Shown here piece by piece: positions 23,769 through 32,247 of a DNA stretch of 63,481 bases; position 1 is the first letter of the stretch, and the number at the start of each line of letters is the position of its first letter. Source of the DNA: Bacillus sp. (in: firmicutes) (lineage in GTDB: Bacteria; Bacillota; Bacilli; Bacillales; Salisediminibacteriaceae); NCBI GenBank assembly GCA_003560495.1, contig PWLM01000189.1, positions 1 through 63,481 on the forward strand. The letters are read 5' to 3'. Made by a program: the position numbers and the translations under genes. Under the pieces are notes generated by a model. The model searched no databases. It had not been told where the DNA came from and saw nothing but the letters and a program-made list of their open reading frames with translations.

Positions 23769-25412
23769 CTACGACGTATATTCTCCAAACACATTCCGGA
23801 GTGTATGACATATTTCTCCTACTGTTGCATAAACTTTAACAGCTTTCACGATAACATCCATCATATTTTCCCCATTTTCAGCAGCTGCTTTAAGCTCCTC
23901 AAGCACAGCTTCCACCTTTTCATTGTCTCTGCGCTCCCGGAGGGTTTTCAGTCTGTGAAGCTGCTCTTTAACAAAAGCGTCATCCACTGCCATTAAGTCC
24001 GGTGCCTGTTCCTCGCCTGCCTGAAACTTGTTTACTCCCACAACTATATCTTCTTCTTTTTCAAGACGTTTCTGCGCGTCGTATGCAGCGCGGTGAATTT
24101 CTCTCTGCATGTACTGGCTTTCCACCGCCTGCACCGCACCTCCCAGCTCATCAATTCGTTCAATATAACGGAAAGCTTCTTCTTCAAGTCTGTCGGTTAA
24201 TTCTTCAACAAAATAGGACCCACCGAGTGGATCAATAGTATTTGTCACTCCGGTTTCATGAGCGATGATCTGCTGCGTACGCAGCGCAATTCTCGCGCTG
24301 TCTTCCGTTGGAAGTGAAAGCGCCTCGTCTTTCGCATTCGTGTGAAGACTCTGCGTTCCTCCAAGAACTGCGGCCATCGCCTGAAGCGCAACTCTTACAA
24401 CATTATTTTCCGGCTGCTGGGCAGTAAGTGTAGAGCCTGCCACCTGAGTATGAAAGCGAAGCTGTTCACTTTTTTCTTTTTTTGCTCCGAAACGCTCCCG
24501 CATCATCTTTGCCCACATTCTTCTGGCAGCACGGAATTTTGCCGTTTCTTCGAAAAAATCATTATGCCCATTAAAGAAAAAGGCAAGACGCGGAGCGAAT
24601 TCATCCACGTCGAGTCCTGCCTCCATCGCCGCCTCGACATAAGCAGCTGCGTTGGCAAGTGTGAAAGCAAGCTCCTGTACTGCTGTGGATCCGGCTTCCC
24701 GGATATGATAACCGCTGATACTGATAGTATTAAAAGCCGGGGCTTCCCTGCTGCAAAATTCAAAGATGTCCGTGATAAGCTTCATGGATGGTTTAGGCGG
24801 ATAAATATATGTTCCACGAGCAATGTATTCTTTTAAAATATCGTTCTGAATGGTGCCACGGATCTTTTCCGGTGGGACCCCCTGCTTTTCTGCTACGGCT
24901 ATATACATTGCAAGCAATACGGCAGCCGGTGCATTTATTGTCATAGAGGTACTGACATCACCAAGGGAAATCTGATCAAATAAAAGCTCCATGTCTTCCA
25001 GAGAATCGATGGCTACACCAACTTTTCCAACTTCCCCCAAAGACATCGCATCATCAGAATCGTATCCGATCTGTGTAGGAAGATCAAAAGCGACCGATAA
25101 ACCGGTCTGTCCCTGATCCAGAAGGTAACGGAATCGTTCATTTGTTTCCTTGGCAGATCCAAAGCCTGCATACTGTCTCATCGTCCAGAGCTGACCGCGG
25201 TACATCGTGCTGCGGATGCCCCGTGTATAAGGGTACCGGCCCGGAAAACCGAGTTTTTCTATGTAAGCGTTATCAAATTTTTCCGGGAAATAAGCTCTCT
25301 CCACGTCCAGGCGGGATCCGGTTCGAAAAGTTTCTTTTCTCTCCGGTCGTTTTTTCAGCTGATCCTTTACTTCTTTCTGCCATGCTGCATAAGCCTCTTT
25401 ATAATCTTCCAT
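23769..25412 (-). CDS. Methylmalonyl-CoA mutase, catalytic subunit without B12 domain
   Basis: 547 residues from an ATG at 25412 (RBS AAGGAGG). It is the TIM-barrel part of methylmalonyl-CoA mutase, ending where the cobalamin domain of a one-chain enzyme would begin. Signatures: [15 protein letters not shown] near residue 75, [12 protein letters not shown] near 118, [11 protein letters not shown] near 235 and [11 protein letters not shown] near 340. With the B12-binding domain encoded next door it would interconvert methylmalonyl-CoA and succinyl-CoA with adenosylcobalamin. The split architecture resembles archaeal-type mutases. Isobutyryl- or ethylmalonyl-CoA mutases are close relatives, but the epimerase and carboxylase neighbours favour methylmalonyl-CoA. 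Confidence 0.92.
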   Translation of the reverse strand: MEDYKEAYAAWQKEVKDQLKKRPERKETFRTGSRLDVERAYFPEKFDNAYIEKLGFPGRYPYTRGIRSTMYRGQLWTMRQYAGFGSAKETNERFRYLLDQGQTGLSVAFDLPTQIGYDSDDAMSLGEVGKVGVAIDSLEDMELLFDQISLGDVSTSMTINAPAAVLLAMYIAVAEKQGVPPEKIRGTIQNDILKEYIARGTYIYPPKPSMKLITDIFEFCSREAPAFNTISISGYHIREAGSTAVQELAFTLANAAAYVEAAMEAGLDVDEFAPRLAFFFNGHNDFFEETAKFRAARRMWAKMMRERFGAKKEKSEQLRFHTQVAGSTLTAQQPENNVVRVALQAMAAVLGGTQSLHTNAKDEALSLPTEDSARIALRTQQIIAHETGVTNTIDPLGGSYFVEELTDRLEEEAFRYIERIDELGGAVQAVESQYMQREIHRAAYDAQKRLEKEEDIVVGVNKFQAGEEQAPDLMAVDDAFVKEQLHRLKTLRERRDNEKVEAVLEELKAAAENGENMMDVIVKAVKVYATVGEICHTLRNVFGEYTS

Positions 25413-25479
25413 GGGCGCCTCCTTCAACTCGTAAATATGGTCTTATTATAACATAGAGTTGTTAAGTCTTCCCATCCTC

Positions 25480-25508
25480 TTGAAAAGTCGTTTTTTTACG
25501 GCTAAAAT
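25480..25508 (+). promoter_or_regulatory. Sigma-A promoter of prli42
   Basis: TTGAAA (25480-25485), 17 nt, TAAAAT (25503-25508); the transcript would start about 25 nt before the ATG. Confidence 0.75.
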
Positions 25509-25540
25509 AGAAGTAGCAAAAGTTTTGAGGAGGGAAAAGT

Positions 25541-25630
25541 ATGCCTCGTAAGTTTCGTAAAGCGATCGTTTATATGATGATTATCGTTATGTTTGTTGGA
25601 ACTGCACTTATGGGAGTTTCTGCGTTTTAA
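25541..25630 (+). CDS. prli42: Stressosome-associated small membrane protein Prli42
   Basis: Only 29 residues: a basic start (MPRKFRK) followed by one hydrophobic segment ending in VSAF. The reading frame is supported by a near-perfect RBS (GAGGAGGG, 7 nt before ATG), a consensus promoter and a strong terminator directly after the stop. Size, charge pattern and place next to yqjA and the mutase gene match the miniprotein Prli42, which in Listeria tethers the stressosome (RsbR) to the membrane and so feeds stress signals to sigma-B. It implies that a stressosome and sigma-B exist in this organism, in line with the sigma-B-type promoters at 12-13 kb. Confidence 0.85.
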   Translation: MPRKFRKAIVYMMIIVMFVGTALMGVSAF

Positions 25631-25642
25631 TACCAAAACCAA

Positions 25643-25692
25643 AACAAAAGGCTTCCCGGCTGATTTATCTGACCGGGAAGCCTTTTTTGTTT
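25643..25692. terminator. Terminator after prli42
   Basis: AAAAGGCTTCCCGG and CCGGGAAGCCTTTT pair around a 13-nt loop and are followed by TTGTT; symmetrical enough to act in both directions. The 200 nt from here to yqjA show nothing else. Confidence 0.92.
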
Positions 25693-25899
25693 GGCTTTTT
25701 AGAGCTCTGTGCAGATAGAAGAACACCTGAAGTAGAGGAAGCTGAAAATCTCCTCCAGTTATCACGATCAAACCAAACTTTAACCCTGCTTTTCACTTAG
25801 AGATAGATTACTAAACGCCGTCGTCTTTTTATCACATTTCGTTCAGCAGTCCTTTGTCACGTCGAGGAGAAGCAGGCATATCAAACCTTATTTCGCATA

Positions 25900-26877
25900 T
25901 TACGCTTTTGATTCAAATATTCCGTATTCCTGCACCGGACGAAACTGTTTTTTTATGGCAAGATACTGCTCCAGCTCCTTTACGAGATGGGCAAGTGCTG
26001 CTCTTGCTTCAAATTCTTCTCTCGTTTTAGGAAGCTCCATTTCTTTAAAAGAGTCCCGGAGCTCCTCCAGTTTATCTATAAAAAGATAAGCCGTATTTTT
26101 TGAGTGGACACCTTCCGCCAAATCGTCCATAAATCCTGCCAGCATGTCTGCCTGCATTACATGATAATCTATTGAAGTCAAAAGCGGCATCATTCTTTCG
26201 ATAATATCGAGCTGCTTTTCCCTCATTTTAAAATAATGATAGTACGTGTCTTCATAGCGGAGAATATGGTTTTCCAAGTTTTGTACTGCCATATTTTTTG
26301 CTTCCTGGATCAGTTCTCCGGCTTCCACAATTTCACCTCCGCTCCAGTCAGAATCTCCTCGGCGTATATAAGAGGCAAACTCATGAAAAATCACCGCATA
26401 ATTCTCTTCCAGGCGCTTCTGAAGTTTGTTCAGCTCCGCCTCATTACTTGGCATATAAATATTCATAACGAGAGCCATTCCGACGCCGATAACTATTAAA
26501 AACAGTTCGTTGACTATAATTTCTGTACTGACCGTACCTACTGTATACAAATGAAAAATAATAACCATACTCGTTACGATCCCCGAAGTGATTTTTAACT
26601 GCACTGCGATCGGTATAAAAACAAGTATTACAAACGCAATGCTGAGGAAATGGTACCCCAGTGCCTCGAATATGAAGGCTGCGGTAATAAGGCCTATAAT
26701 ACAGGCTGAAAACCTTTCCCAGGCGGATAGATAGGATTTTTTTCTTGTTCTCTGAATACAAAGGATTGTAATTATTCCTGCCGAAGCATAAAAATCCAGC
26801 TGCATCGTCTGTGCAATCAAAACAGCCAGTGCAGCTCCGACTGCTGTTTTTAGCGTTCTGTATCCAAGTCCTCGCAT
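25900..26877 (-). CDS. yqjA: Aromatic acid exporter family membrane protein YqjA (DUF939-like)
   Basis: 325 residues. Residues 5-145 contain about six membrane helices of the ArAE type; the remaining about 180 residues are soluble, helical and charged, ending in KKQFRPVQEYGIFE, as in Bacillus YqjA. The family is related to fusaric-acid resistance and AaeB exporters, but no substrate is established for the Gram-positive members. Position between prli42 and brxB follows other bacilli. The start ATG at 26877 has no strong RBS; a TATTAT box on the minus strand near 26930 could be its -10. Confidence 0.87.
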   Translation of the reverse strand: MRGLGYRTLKTAVGAALAVLIAQTMQLDFYASAGIITILCIQRTRKKSYLSAWERFSACIIGLITAAFIFEALGYHFLSIAFVILVFIPIAVQLKITSGIVTSMVIIFHLYTVGTVSTEIIVNELFLIVIGVGMALVMNIYMPSNEAELNKLQKRLEENYAVIFHEFASYIRRGDSDWSGGEIVEAGELIQEAKNMAVQNLENHILRYEDTYYHYFKMREKQLDIIERMMPLLTSIDYHVMQADMLAGFMDDLAEGVHSKNTAYLFIDKLEELRDSFKEMELPKTREEFEARAALAHLVKELEQYLAIKKQFRPVQEYGIFESKA

Positions 26878-27571
26878 AATGTACCGCTACTTTCTATTAG
26901 TTTGGTAAAACGGGAAGTTTCTTTTTTATAATAAAGCTATGTTCGCTGTTGACGACTGGAGAAAAACTTCGCCAACCGGCCTGCCGTGGAGGAGATTTTC
27001 GGGTAGGCTGCGCCCTATCCTCCAATCTCTTTCTTCCACGGGCTGCTTTCCGCTTCGTTTTTTTATAGAAAAAGAAAAGTTCTGCTTTTCATAAACGCTG
27101 CTCTTTATTCTACAAAACCGCCGCCACGGTGATTTTTCGAGACGCCTGCGGAAGCGCGCAGTTCCTCCCTATTGGAAAGGACAGCCGCATACTTTCTCCG
27201 CGGCAGGTGTAAAGAGCCGCAGGCACTCTTTATAAACAACTCGGACTTTAACATAGCTTTTATAATAGAGGAAAAATTCTGCACTGGCAGCACAGCAAAT
27301 TCATCAGCTCCCGGATTTTTCGGTCCGGGAGGATTAAGGCAGGTGCCAACGGCCGTGATGAACGAGATTCATTTAAAAACATTTTCCCAGGTCATCCGGT
27401 ATTATACTTCCATATAAGAGCACGGCTTTCCTGCCGGTAACTCTGCAAGCGGGGTAAATTGTTTTCCTGAGAAGTAATTCACAGCCTGCTGAGCTGTTTA
27501 CTCGTAAAGTGACGATAGGTGGAAAGCCTCCCTATGAAAACATTGTCAGCATTTTATAAAAGTTAATAAAA
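26878..27571. other. Long intergenic region with several hairpins, no gene recognised
   Basis: About 690 nt without a supported coding region. It contains imperfect inverted repeats: CCGTGGA (26984-26990) with TCCACGG (27035-27041) enclosing GGGTAGG and CCTATCC; a GC-rich stem around 27148-27207; and CTCCCGG (27308-27314) with CCGGGAG (27325-27331). The GC-rich pieces alternate with AT-rich ones, as in decayed miniature repeats of Bacillaceae. TATAAT-like sequences at about 26928 and 27260 face right but lack good -35 elements. It could also hold an unrecognised small RNA. Confidence 0.35.
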
Positions 27572-27600
27572 AAACCTCCAGATAAAACTGGAGGTTTGTT
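27565..27600 (-). terminator. Terminator of the tRNA-Arg transcript
   Basis: AAACCTCCAG and CTGGAGGTTT pair around ATAAAA; on the minus strand the stem is followed by a run of seven T. Confidence 0.88.
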
Positions 27601-27618
27601 AATTGAATTAATTTAAAG

Positions 27619-27693
27619 TGGCGCGCCCGCCAGGATTCGAACCCGGAACGCGAGAGCCGAAATCTCGTATGATATCCATTTCACCACGGGCGC
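27619..27693 (-). tRNA. tRNA-Arg (anticodon TCG)
   Basis: On the minus strand a complete cloverleaf folds: acceptor GCGCCCG/CGGGCGC, D stem GTGA/TCAT, anticodon stem CGAGA/TCTCG with loop TTTCGGC, T stem CCGGG/CCTGG with TTCGAAT, discriminator G and an encoded CCA end. The anticodon at positions 34-36 is TCG, reading CGA arginine codons. Its place near brxB corresponds to a single tRNA-Arg gene in B. subtilis. Confidence 0.97.
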
Positions 27694-27762
27694 AGAGCAG
27701 TGCGGTGATCTCCCACCGACACCTCATTATTATATCAGTATAATTTTACAGATGCAAGTTAT

Positions 27763-28128
27763 TTATTCATTCTTAAATTTTTCGTAGTCTTCAAACATTT
27801 TTTCAAAACGTTCATTCATCTGTTCCTCATTATAACCTTTTCTTGCCAGACGTGCAGCAAAATTCTGGGCCCAGAGAGTCAGTCGTTTTGACATCTTCTT
27901 ATATTTTTTTGATTCTTTTTGATCACTGACTTCTTTCGATCTTCCATCGGCATTGGACATAACATTTTCCGAAATGAAAAGTGCCTTCCAGATATCTTCT
28001 TCTTCGAATTCATCTGCATGATCGTTAAAGTACTTTATAACCCGTTTATAATAATTATCGAATGTTTTGAAAGGAATTTCTTCTTCCTGGTTTAAATAAG
28101 TATGTACTTCTTTATAAAGCTCCTGCAT
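27763..28128 (-). CDS. Conserved-looking hypothetical protein
   Basis: 121 residues, not recognised. It is soluble, strongly charged and largely helical, with an acidic middle (DHADEFEEEDIWKALF) and a tyrosine- and lysine-rich C-terminus (FEKMFEDYEKFKNE). No cysteines or metal motifs. The ATG at 28128 lies 11 nt downstream of AGGAGTGG on the minus strand. Codon use is like its neighbours, so I take it to be a real gene, probably transcribed alone or together with the tRNA that follows. Confidence 0.65.
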   Translation of the reverse strand: MQELYKEVHTYLNQEEEIPFKTFDNYYKRVIKYFNDHADEFEEEDIWKALFISENVMSNADGRSKEVSDQKESKKYKKMSKRLTLWAQNFAARLARKGYNEEQMNERFEKMFEDYEKFKNE

Positions 28129-28245
28129 TCGTTCACCACTCCTAAATGATTTCCGGCACTTATGCTCACGGTTTAAAATTATAGCATATCCACTCCTTAT
28201 TGCATAGACTGCCGGACGATTCTTCTTTCCGAAGTATATTGGGAG

Positions 28246-28290
28246 AAAAAAATAACCGGGGCCGGCACTAACTATGCGGCTCCCGGTATT
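28246..28290 (-). terminator. Terminator of brxB
   Basis: ACCGGG-a-GCCG and CGGC-c-CCGGT form a stem on the minus strand, followed by ATTTTTTT. Confidence 0.85.
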
Positions 28291-28309
28291 GATTGATCAT
28301 AAAACAATA

Positions 28310-28738
28310 TTATTTTTTGAAATGCTCATCAAAATACGATTCCAGTTTATTTACAACTTCAATCGGCTCGTGACCTTCTATTTCGTGGCGTTCAACCATT
28401 GCTTTCAGCTCGCCGTCTTTAAGCAGTGCAAAAGAAGGTGAGGACGGCGGGTATCCCGTGAAATAGGAACGGGCCTTTTCTGTAGCTTCCTTATCCTGAC
28501 CAGCAAATACGGTAACAAAACGATCCGGCTGCACTTCGTAGTTTTTCATATAAGCAGCTGACGGACGGGCGATCCCCCCTGCACATCCACAGACAGAGTT
28601 CACGACAACAAAAGTAGTTCCCGCTTGATTCAGTGTTTCTTCTACTTCCTCAGCTGACTGAAGCTGTTCATATCCAGCCTGATCCATATCCTGACGTGCG
28701 GCCTGGACCACATCGTTCATAAACATTTGAAATTCCAT
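28310..28738 (-). CDS. brxB: Bacilliredoxin BrxB (YqiW family)
   Basis: 142 residues, thioredoxin-like fold with the family's CGC motif at residues 50-52 (NSVCGCAGG). Bacilliredoxins remove bacillithiol from oxidised, S-bacillithiolated proteins; BrxB acts on targets such as MetE and OhrR in B. subtilis. PSSPSF near residue 99 supplies the cis-proline region. A single gene between its own terminator and the end of the bkd operon. Its presence implies that the cell makes bacillithiol. Confidence 0.95.
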   Translation of the reverse strand: MEFQMFMNDVVQAARQDMDQAGYEQLQSAEEVEETLNQAGTTFVVVNSVCGCAGGIARPSAAYMKNYEVQPDRFVTVFAGQDKEATEKARSYFTGYPPSSPSFALLKDGELKAMVERHEIEGHEPIEVVNKLESYFDEHFKK

Positions 28739-28924
28739 GTATATTTCACCCTTTCTTCTTTATTTCTATTCTTATTTTACACGTTATAAGAAGATTTTCC
28801 AAAGATTATCGCACCAGGCTCTTATATAATGATGGATATTTCACAGTGGACTATCCAGTATCCTGCACGGCACAGAAATTTACACTCTGAAAACAGTCCG
28901 CATAAAGGAAGTCACTTTTTCTGC

Positions 28925-30214
28925 TTAATATATAGATACTGAGCTTTCATTCATATTTTCGAGCGATGTTTTAATATGACTCATGAATTTCCCACAAATA
29001 TATCCATCGAGCACCCGGTGATCCAGAGACATACAGAGATTAACCATATGTCTTACTGCAATAGCGTCATTCTCAAGTACGACCGGACGTTTCACTATCG
29101 ATTCCACTGATAGAATAGCTGCCTGTGGAGTATTGATAATCGGCTGGGACTGTACTGAACCGAATGAGCCTGTGTTGTTGAGTGTAAACGTTCCACCCTG
29201 CATATCTGCTGAAGACAGGGAACGGCTGCGTACTTTACCAGCAATGTCATTTAATGAACGGGCGAGACCTTTAATATTTTTTTCATCTGCATTTTTAATT
29301 ACCGGCACGAAGAGTTCTTCCTCTGTCGCAACTGCCATGGAAAGATGGACGTCTTTGTAGCGTATAATTTTGTCTCCATCCCATTTGGAATTCACCTGCG
29401 GATATACCTTCAAAGCATCGACGACAGCCTGCATGAAAAATGGAAGATAAGTAAGCTTAAAGCCTTCCTGTTTCAAAAAATCGTCTTTTTTCTTATCACG
29501 CAGTCGCACGAGATCCGTTACGTCTACTTCCACCATCATCCATGCGTGTGGAGCCTCTCTTTTGGAAGCAGTCATATTCTGCGCAATAGCTTTACGGACC
29601 CCGGATACTGGAATCTCTTCTGTCCGTCCCGTCGGTGCAGAAGACATTTCCTGGCTCTGAACCGGCATGTCTTCAGGTTTCGGTCTGTCGGCTGAAGCTT
29701 CTGTTTGAGGCGTTTCGCTCTTTGGTGACCTGCTGACCGCTCCACCTTCAATTACCGCGAGAATATCTTTTCTTGTAATTCTTCCTCCACGTCCTGAACC
29801 TTCTACTTCCTTAAGATTTATATCGTTTTCCTGCGCCAGCTTCAGTACTGCCGGGGAATACCGGCCTGAAGATGATTTATCTTTAACTTCTTCTTTTTTC
29901 TCTGCCTTTTCCGAAGTGTCTGTAGTGCTGGTTTTTTCCGCAGCTTTGGTATCAGTGCTGCCATTTCCACCAGCTCCTTCGATTTCCATCGTACAGATCA
30001 CCTGGCCTACTTCCACTTTTTCGTCTTCCACCGCAATAAGTTCCCCGATAGTACCCGTGTAGGAAGAAGGTACTTCTGCATTCACTTTATCGGTCATAAC
30101 TTCCGCAATCGGATCGTATTTATTTACTTTATCACCAGGCTGAACGAGCCATTTTGTTATGGTACCCTCCGTTACACTTTCACCAAGCTGGGGCATGGTA
30201 ATTTCTGTTGCCAT
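28925..30214 (-). CDS. bkdB: Branched-chain 2-oxoacid dehydrogenase E2 (dihydrolipoyl acyltransferase)
   Basis: 429 residues. Domains in order: lipoyl domain 2-78 with the lipoylated Lys43 in TDKV; a flexible linker rich in Lys, Glu, Thr and Ser; an E1/E3-binding domain about 120-155 (YSPAVLKLAQENDINL); and the catalytic acyltransferase domain from about 200, ending in the active-site motif DHRVLDG. It accepts the acyl group from E1 on lipoamide and passes it to CoA, forming the 24- or 60-mer core of the complex. Last gene of the ptb-bkdB operon. LipM at 61 kb is part of the lipoylation route it needs. Confidence 0.95.
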   Translation of the reverse strand: MATEITMPQLGESVTEGTITKWLVQPGDKVNKYDPIAEVMTDKVNAEVPSSYTGTIGELIAVEDEKVEVGQVICTMEIEGAGGNGSTDTKAAEKTSTTDTSEKAEKKEEVKDKSSSGRYSPAVLKLAQENDINLKEVEGSGRGGRITRKDILAVIEGGAVSRSPKSETPQTEASADRPKPEDMPVQSQEMSSAPTGRTEEIPVSGVRKAIAQNMTASKREAPHAWMMVEVDVTDLVRLRDKKKDDFLKQEGFKLTYLPFFMQAVVDALKVYPQVNSKWDGDKIIRYKDVHLSMAVATEEELFVPVIKNADEKNIKGLARSLNDIAGKVRSRSLSSADMQGGTFTLNNTGSFGSVQSQPIINTPQAAILSVESIVKRPVVLENDAIAVRHMVNLCMSLDHRVLDGYICGKFMSHIKTSLENMNESSVSIY

Positions 30215-30241
30215 CGTAAAGGCCTCCTTTATATGTTCATA

Positions 30242-31225
30242 CTAAAATTCCGCAAGCTCCCGCATAGCTTCTTCCACTTTATCCGCATTAACCATGAATT
30301 TTTTTTCGAGAGCCGGGGTATACGGCATTGCAGGAACATTCGGTCCGGCGAGCCTTTTAACCGGGGCGTCAAGGTCAAAAAGACAGTTTTCTGCTATAAC
30401 AGCTGAAACTTCACTCATGACACTTCCTTCTTCGTTATCTTCTGTTACAAGAAGAACTTTACCTGTCTTTTTTGCTGCTTCAATAATTGCTTCTTTATCC
30501 AGTGGATAGACGGTTCGAAGATCAAGGATATGAGCTTCATACCCGTCTTCAGACACTTGTTCAGCTGCCTGTTTCGCAAACTGGGTGCACAGACCGTAAG
30601 TAATGACTGTAATATCGTCCCCCTCCCGTACTGTAGCCGCTTTTCCTATCGGGACGGTATAATCTTCTTCCGGCACTTCCTCTTTCAAAAGACGGTACGC
30701 ACGTTTATGTTCAAAAAACAGTACAGGGTCGTTTGAGCGGATCGCAGATTTTAAAAGGCCTTTCGCATCATACGGAGAAGAAGGAATAACAATTTTAAGA
30801 CCTGGCGTGTTAGCGAAAAGAGCTTCCACTGACTGGGAATGGTACAGTGCTCCGTGCACCCCTCCTCCAAAAGGTGCCCGGATCGTAATCGGGCAGGTCC
30901 AGTCATTGTTGGATCGGTAGCGTATTTTAGCTGCTTCCGAAACAATCTGGTTTACCGCAGGCATAATAAAATCTGCGAACTGCATTTCTGCTACCGGACG
31001 CAGTCCAAACATCGCGGCACCAATTCCGACCCCTGCGATGGCCGACTCGGCAAGCGGAGTATCAATTACGCGCTCTTCACCGAACTCATCATACAGACCA
31101 TCAGTAGCACGGAATACTCCGCCTCGTTTCCCTACGTCTTCACCGAGTACGAATACATTTTCATCTCTGGCCATTTCTTCTTTCATAGCCTGCGTTATTG
31201 CTTCTATATATGTTAAAACTGGCAT
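30242..31225 (-). CDS. bkdAB: Branched-chain 2-oxoacid dehydrogenase E1 beta subunit
   Basis: 327 residues, transketolase-like pyrimidine-binding and C-terminal domains. Typical signatures are EDVGKRGGVFRAT near residue 28, TPLAESAIAGVGIGAA near 57, MQFADFI near 80 and RAPFGGGVHG near 112. With the alpha subunit it forms the thiamine diphosphate-dependent E1 that decarboxylates the 2-oxo acids from valine, leucine and isoleucine. It lies 4 nt from the alpha gene and 27 nt from bkdB, so the three are one translational unit. Confidence 0.96.
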   Translation of the reverse strand: MPVLTYIEAITQAMKEEMARDENVFVLGEDVGKRGGVFRATDGLYDEFGEERVIDTPLAESAIAGVGIGAAMFGLRPVAEMQFADFIMPAVNQIVSEAAKIRYRSNNDWTCPITIRAPFGGGVHGALYHSQSVEALFANTPGLKIVIPSSPYDAKGLLKSAIRSNDPVLFFEHKRAYRLLKEEVPEEDYTVPIGKAATVREGDDITVITYGLCTQFAKQAAEQVSEDGYEAHILDLRTVYPLDKEAIIEAAKKTGKVLLVTEDNEEGSVMSEVSAVIAENCLFDLDAPVKRLAGPNVPAMPYTPALEKKFMVNADKVEEAMRELAEF

Positions 31226-31229
31226 GTCA

Positions 31230-32225
31230 TTATTCCTCCTCGTAAACGTAGTCCGTTAATGTACTGACATCGGCATAATCAGCCTCTTCCGCGTAGTCTG
31301 TCGCTTCATCGATTTCCCGGCGGAGCTTTGCACGTATATCGTTTTCCAGCTCGTCTGTTAAAATGCCTGCTTCCCTCAGATACTGACCGAACGTGTGGAT
31401 AGAATCTATCTTTTTAGCTTCTGCCACTTCTTCTTTTGACCGATACGTGCTGTCATCGTCGTCACTCGAATGGGGGGTAAGCCTGTAGGAAACCGTTTCA
31501 ATGAGAGACGGCCCCTCCCCTTTTAATGCTCTTTTTCTTGCTGCTGCAACCGCTTCGTATACTGCGAGCGGGTCGTTGCCGTCGACTGATTCTCCGTGAA
31601 TACCGTAGCCGTGGGCACGGTCCGATACATGTTCAATGTTCAGCTGTTTATCCAGCGGCACGGAAATAGCATATTTATTGTTTTCACACATGAAAATTAC
31701 CGGAAGATCATGTACGCTTGCAAAGTTAATTCCCTCGTGAAAGTCCCCCTGGTTGGAGGAGCCTTCACCGAATGTAGTAAAAGCTACGAATTCCTGCTTT
31801 TTCATCTTTGCTGCCAGTCCAAACCCTACAGCATGAGGCACCTGGGTCGTTACAGGCGAAGATCCGGTCACGATTCGTTTAGCTTTGTAGCCGAAATGTC
31901 CCGGCATCTGCCGGCCGCCGGAGTTCGGATCTTCCGCCTTGGCAAAACCGGAAAGCATCAATTCTTTTGCAGTCATACCAAACTGGAGTACTACCCCCAT
32001 ATCCCGGTAGTACGGAAGGACATAGTCTGCCGTGTTATCAAGCGCCATGGCAGCCCCTACCTGAGCTGCCTCCTGCCCCTGACAGGAAATCACAAACGGA
32101 ATTTTACCTGCGCGGTTCAACAGCCACATCCGCTCATCGATCATGCGTGCTTCCACCATTGTTGTATACATTTTCAAAACATCTTCACTGCTCAGGCCGA
32201 GAGCTTCATGACGATTTTTTTCCAT
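31230..32225 (-). CDS. bkdAA: Branched-chain 2-oxoacid dehydrogenase E1 alpha subunit
   Basis: 331 residues from an ATG at 32225 with AAGGAGG 9 nt upstream; longer readings run into lpdV. The thiamine diphosphate motif begins with GEGSSNQGDFHEGINFA near residue 155 and ends near ENNKYAIS, and the phosphorylation-loop region RLTPHSSDDDD near residue 275 identifies the branched-chain rather than pyruvate type. It binds TPP between itself and the beta subunit and decarboxylates branched 2-oxo acids. The products prime iso and anteiso fatty acid synthesis. Confidence 0.95.
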   Translation of the reverse strand: MEKNRHEALGLSSEDVLKMYTTMVEARMIDERMWLLNRAGKIPFVISCQGQEAAQVGAAMALDNTADYVLPYYRDMGVVLQFGMTAKELMLSGFAKAEDPNSGGRQMPGHFGYKAKRIVTGSSPVTTQVPHAVGFGLAAKMKKQEFVAFTTFGEGSSNQGDFHEGINFASVHDLPVIFMCENNKYAISVPLDKQLNIEHVSDRAHGYGIHGESVDGNDPLAVYEAVAAARKRALKGEGPSLIETVSYRLTPHSSDDDDSTYRSKEEVAEAKKIDSIHTFGQYLREAGILTDELENDIRAKLRREIDEATDYAEEADYADVSTLTDYVYEEE

Positions 32226-32247
32226 AATTGAAACCTCCTTAAATTCA

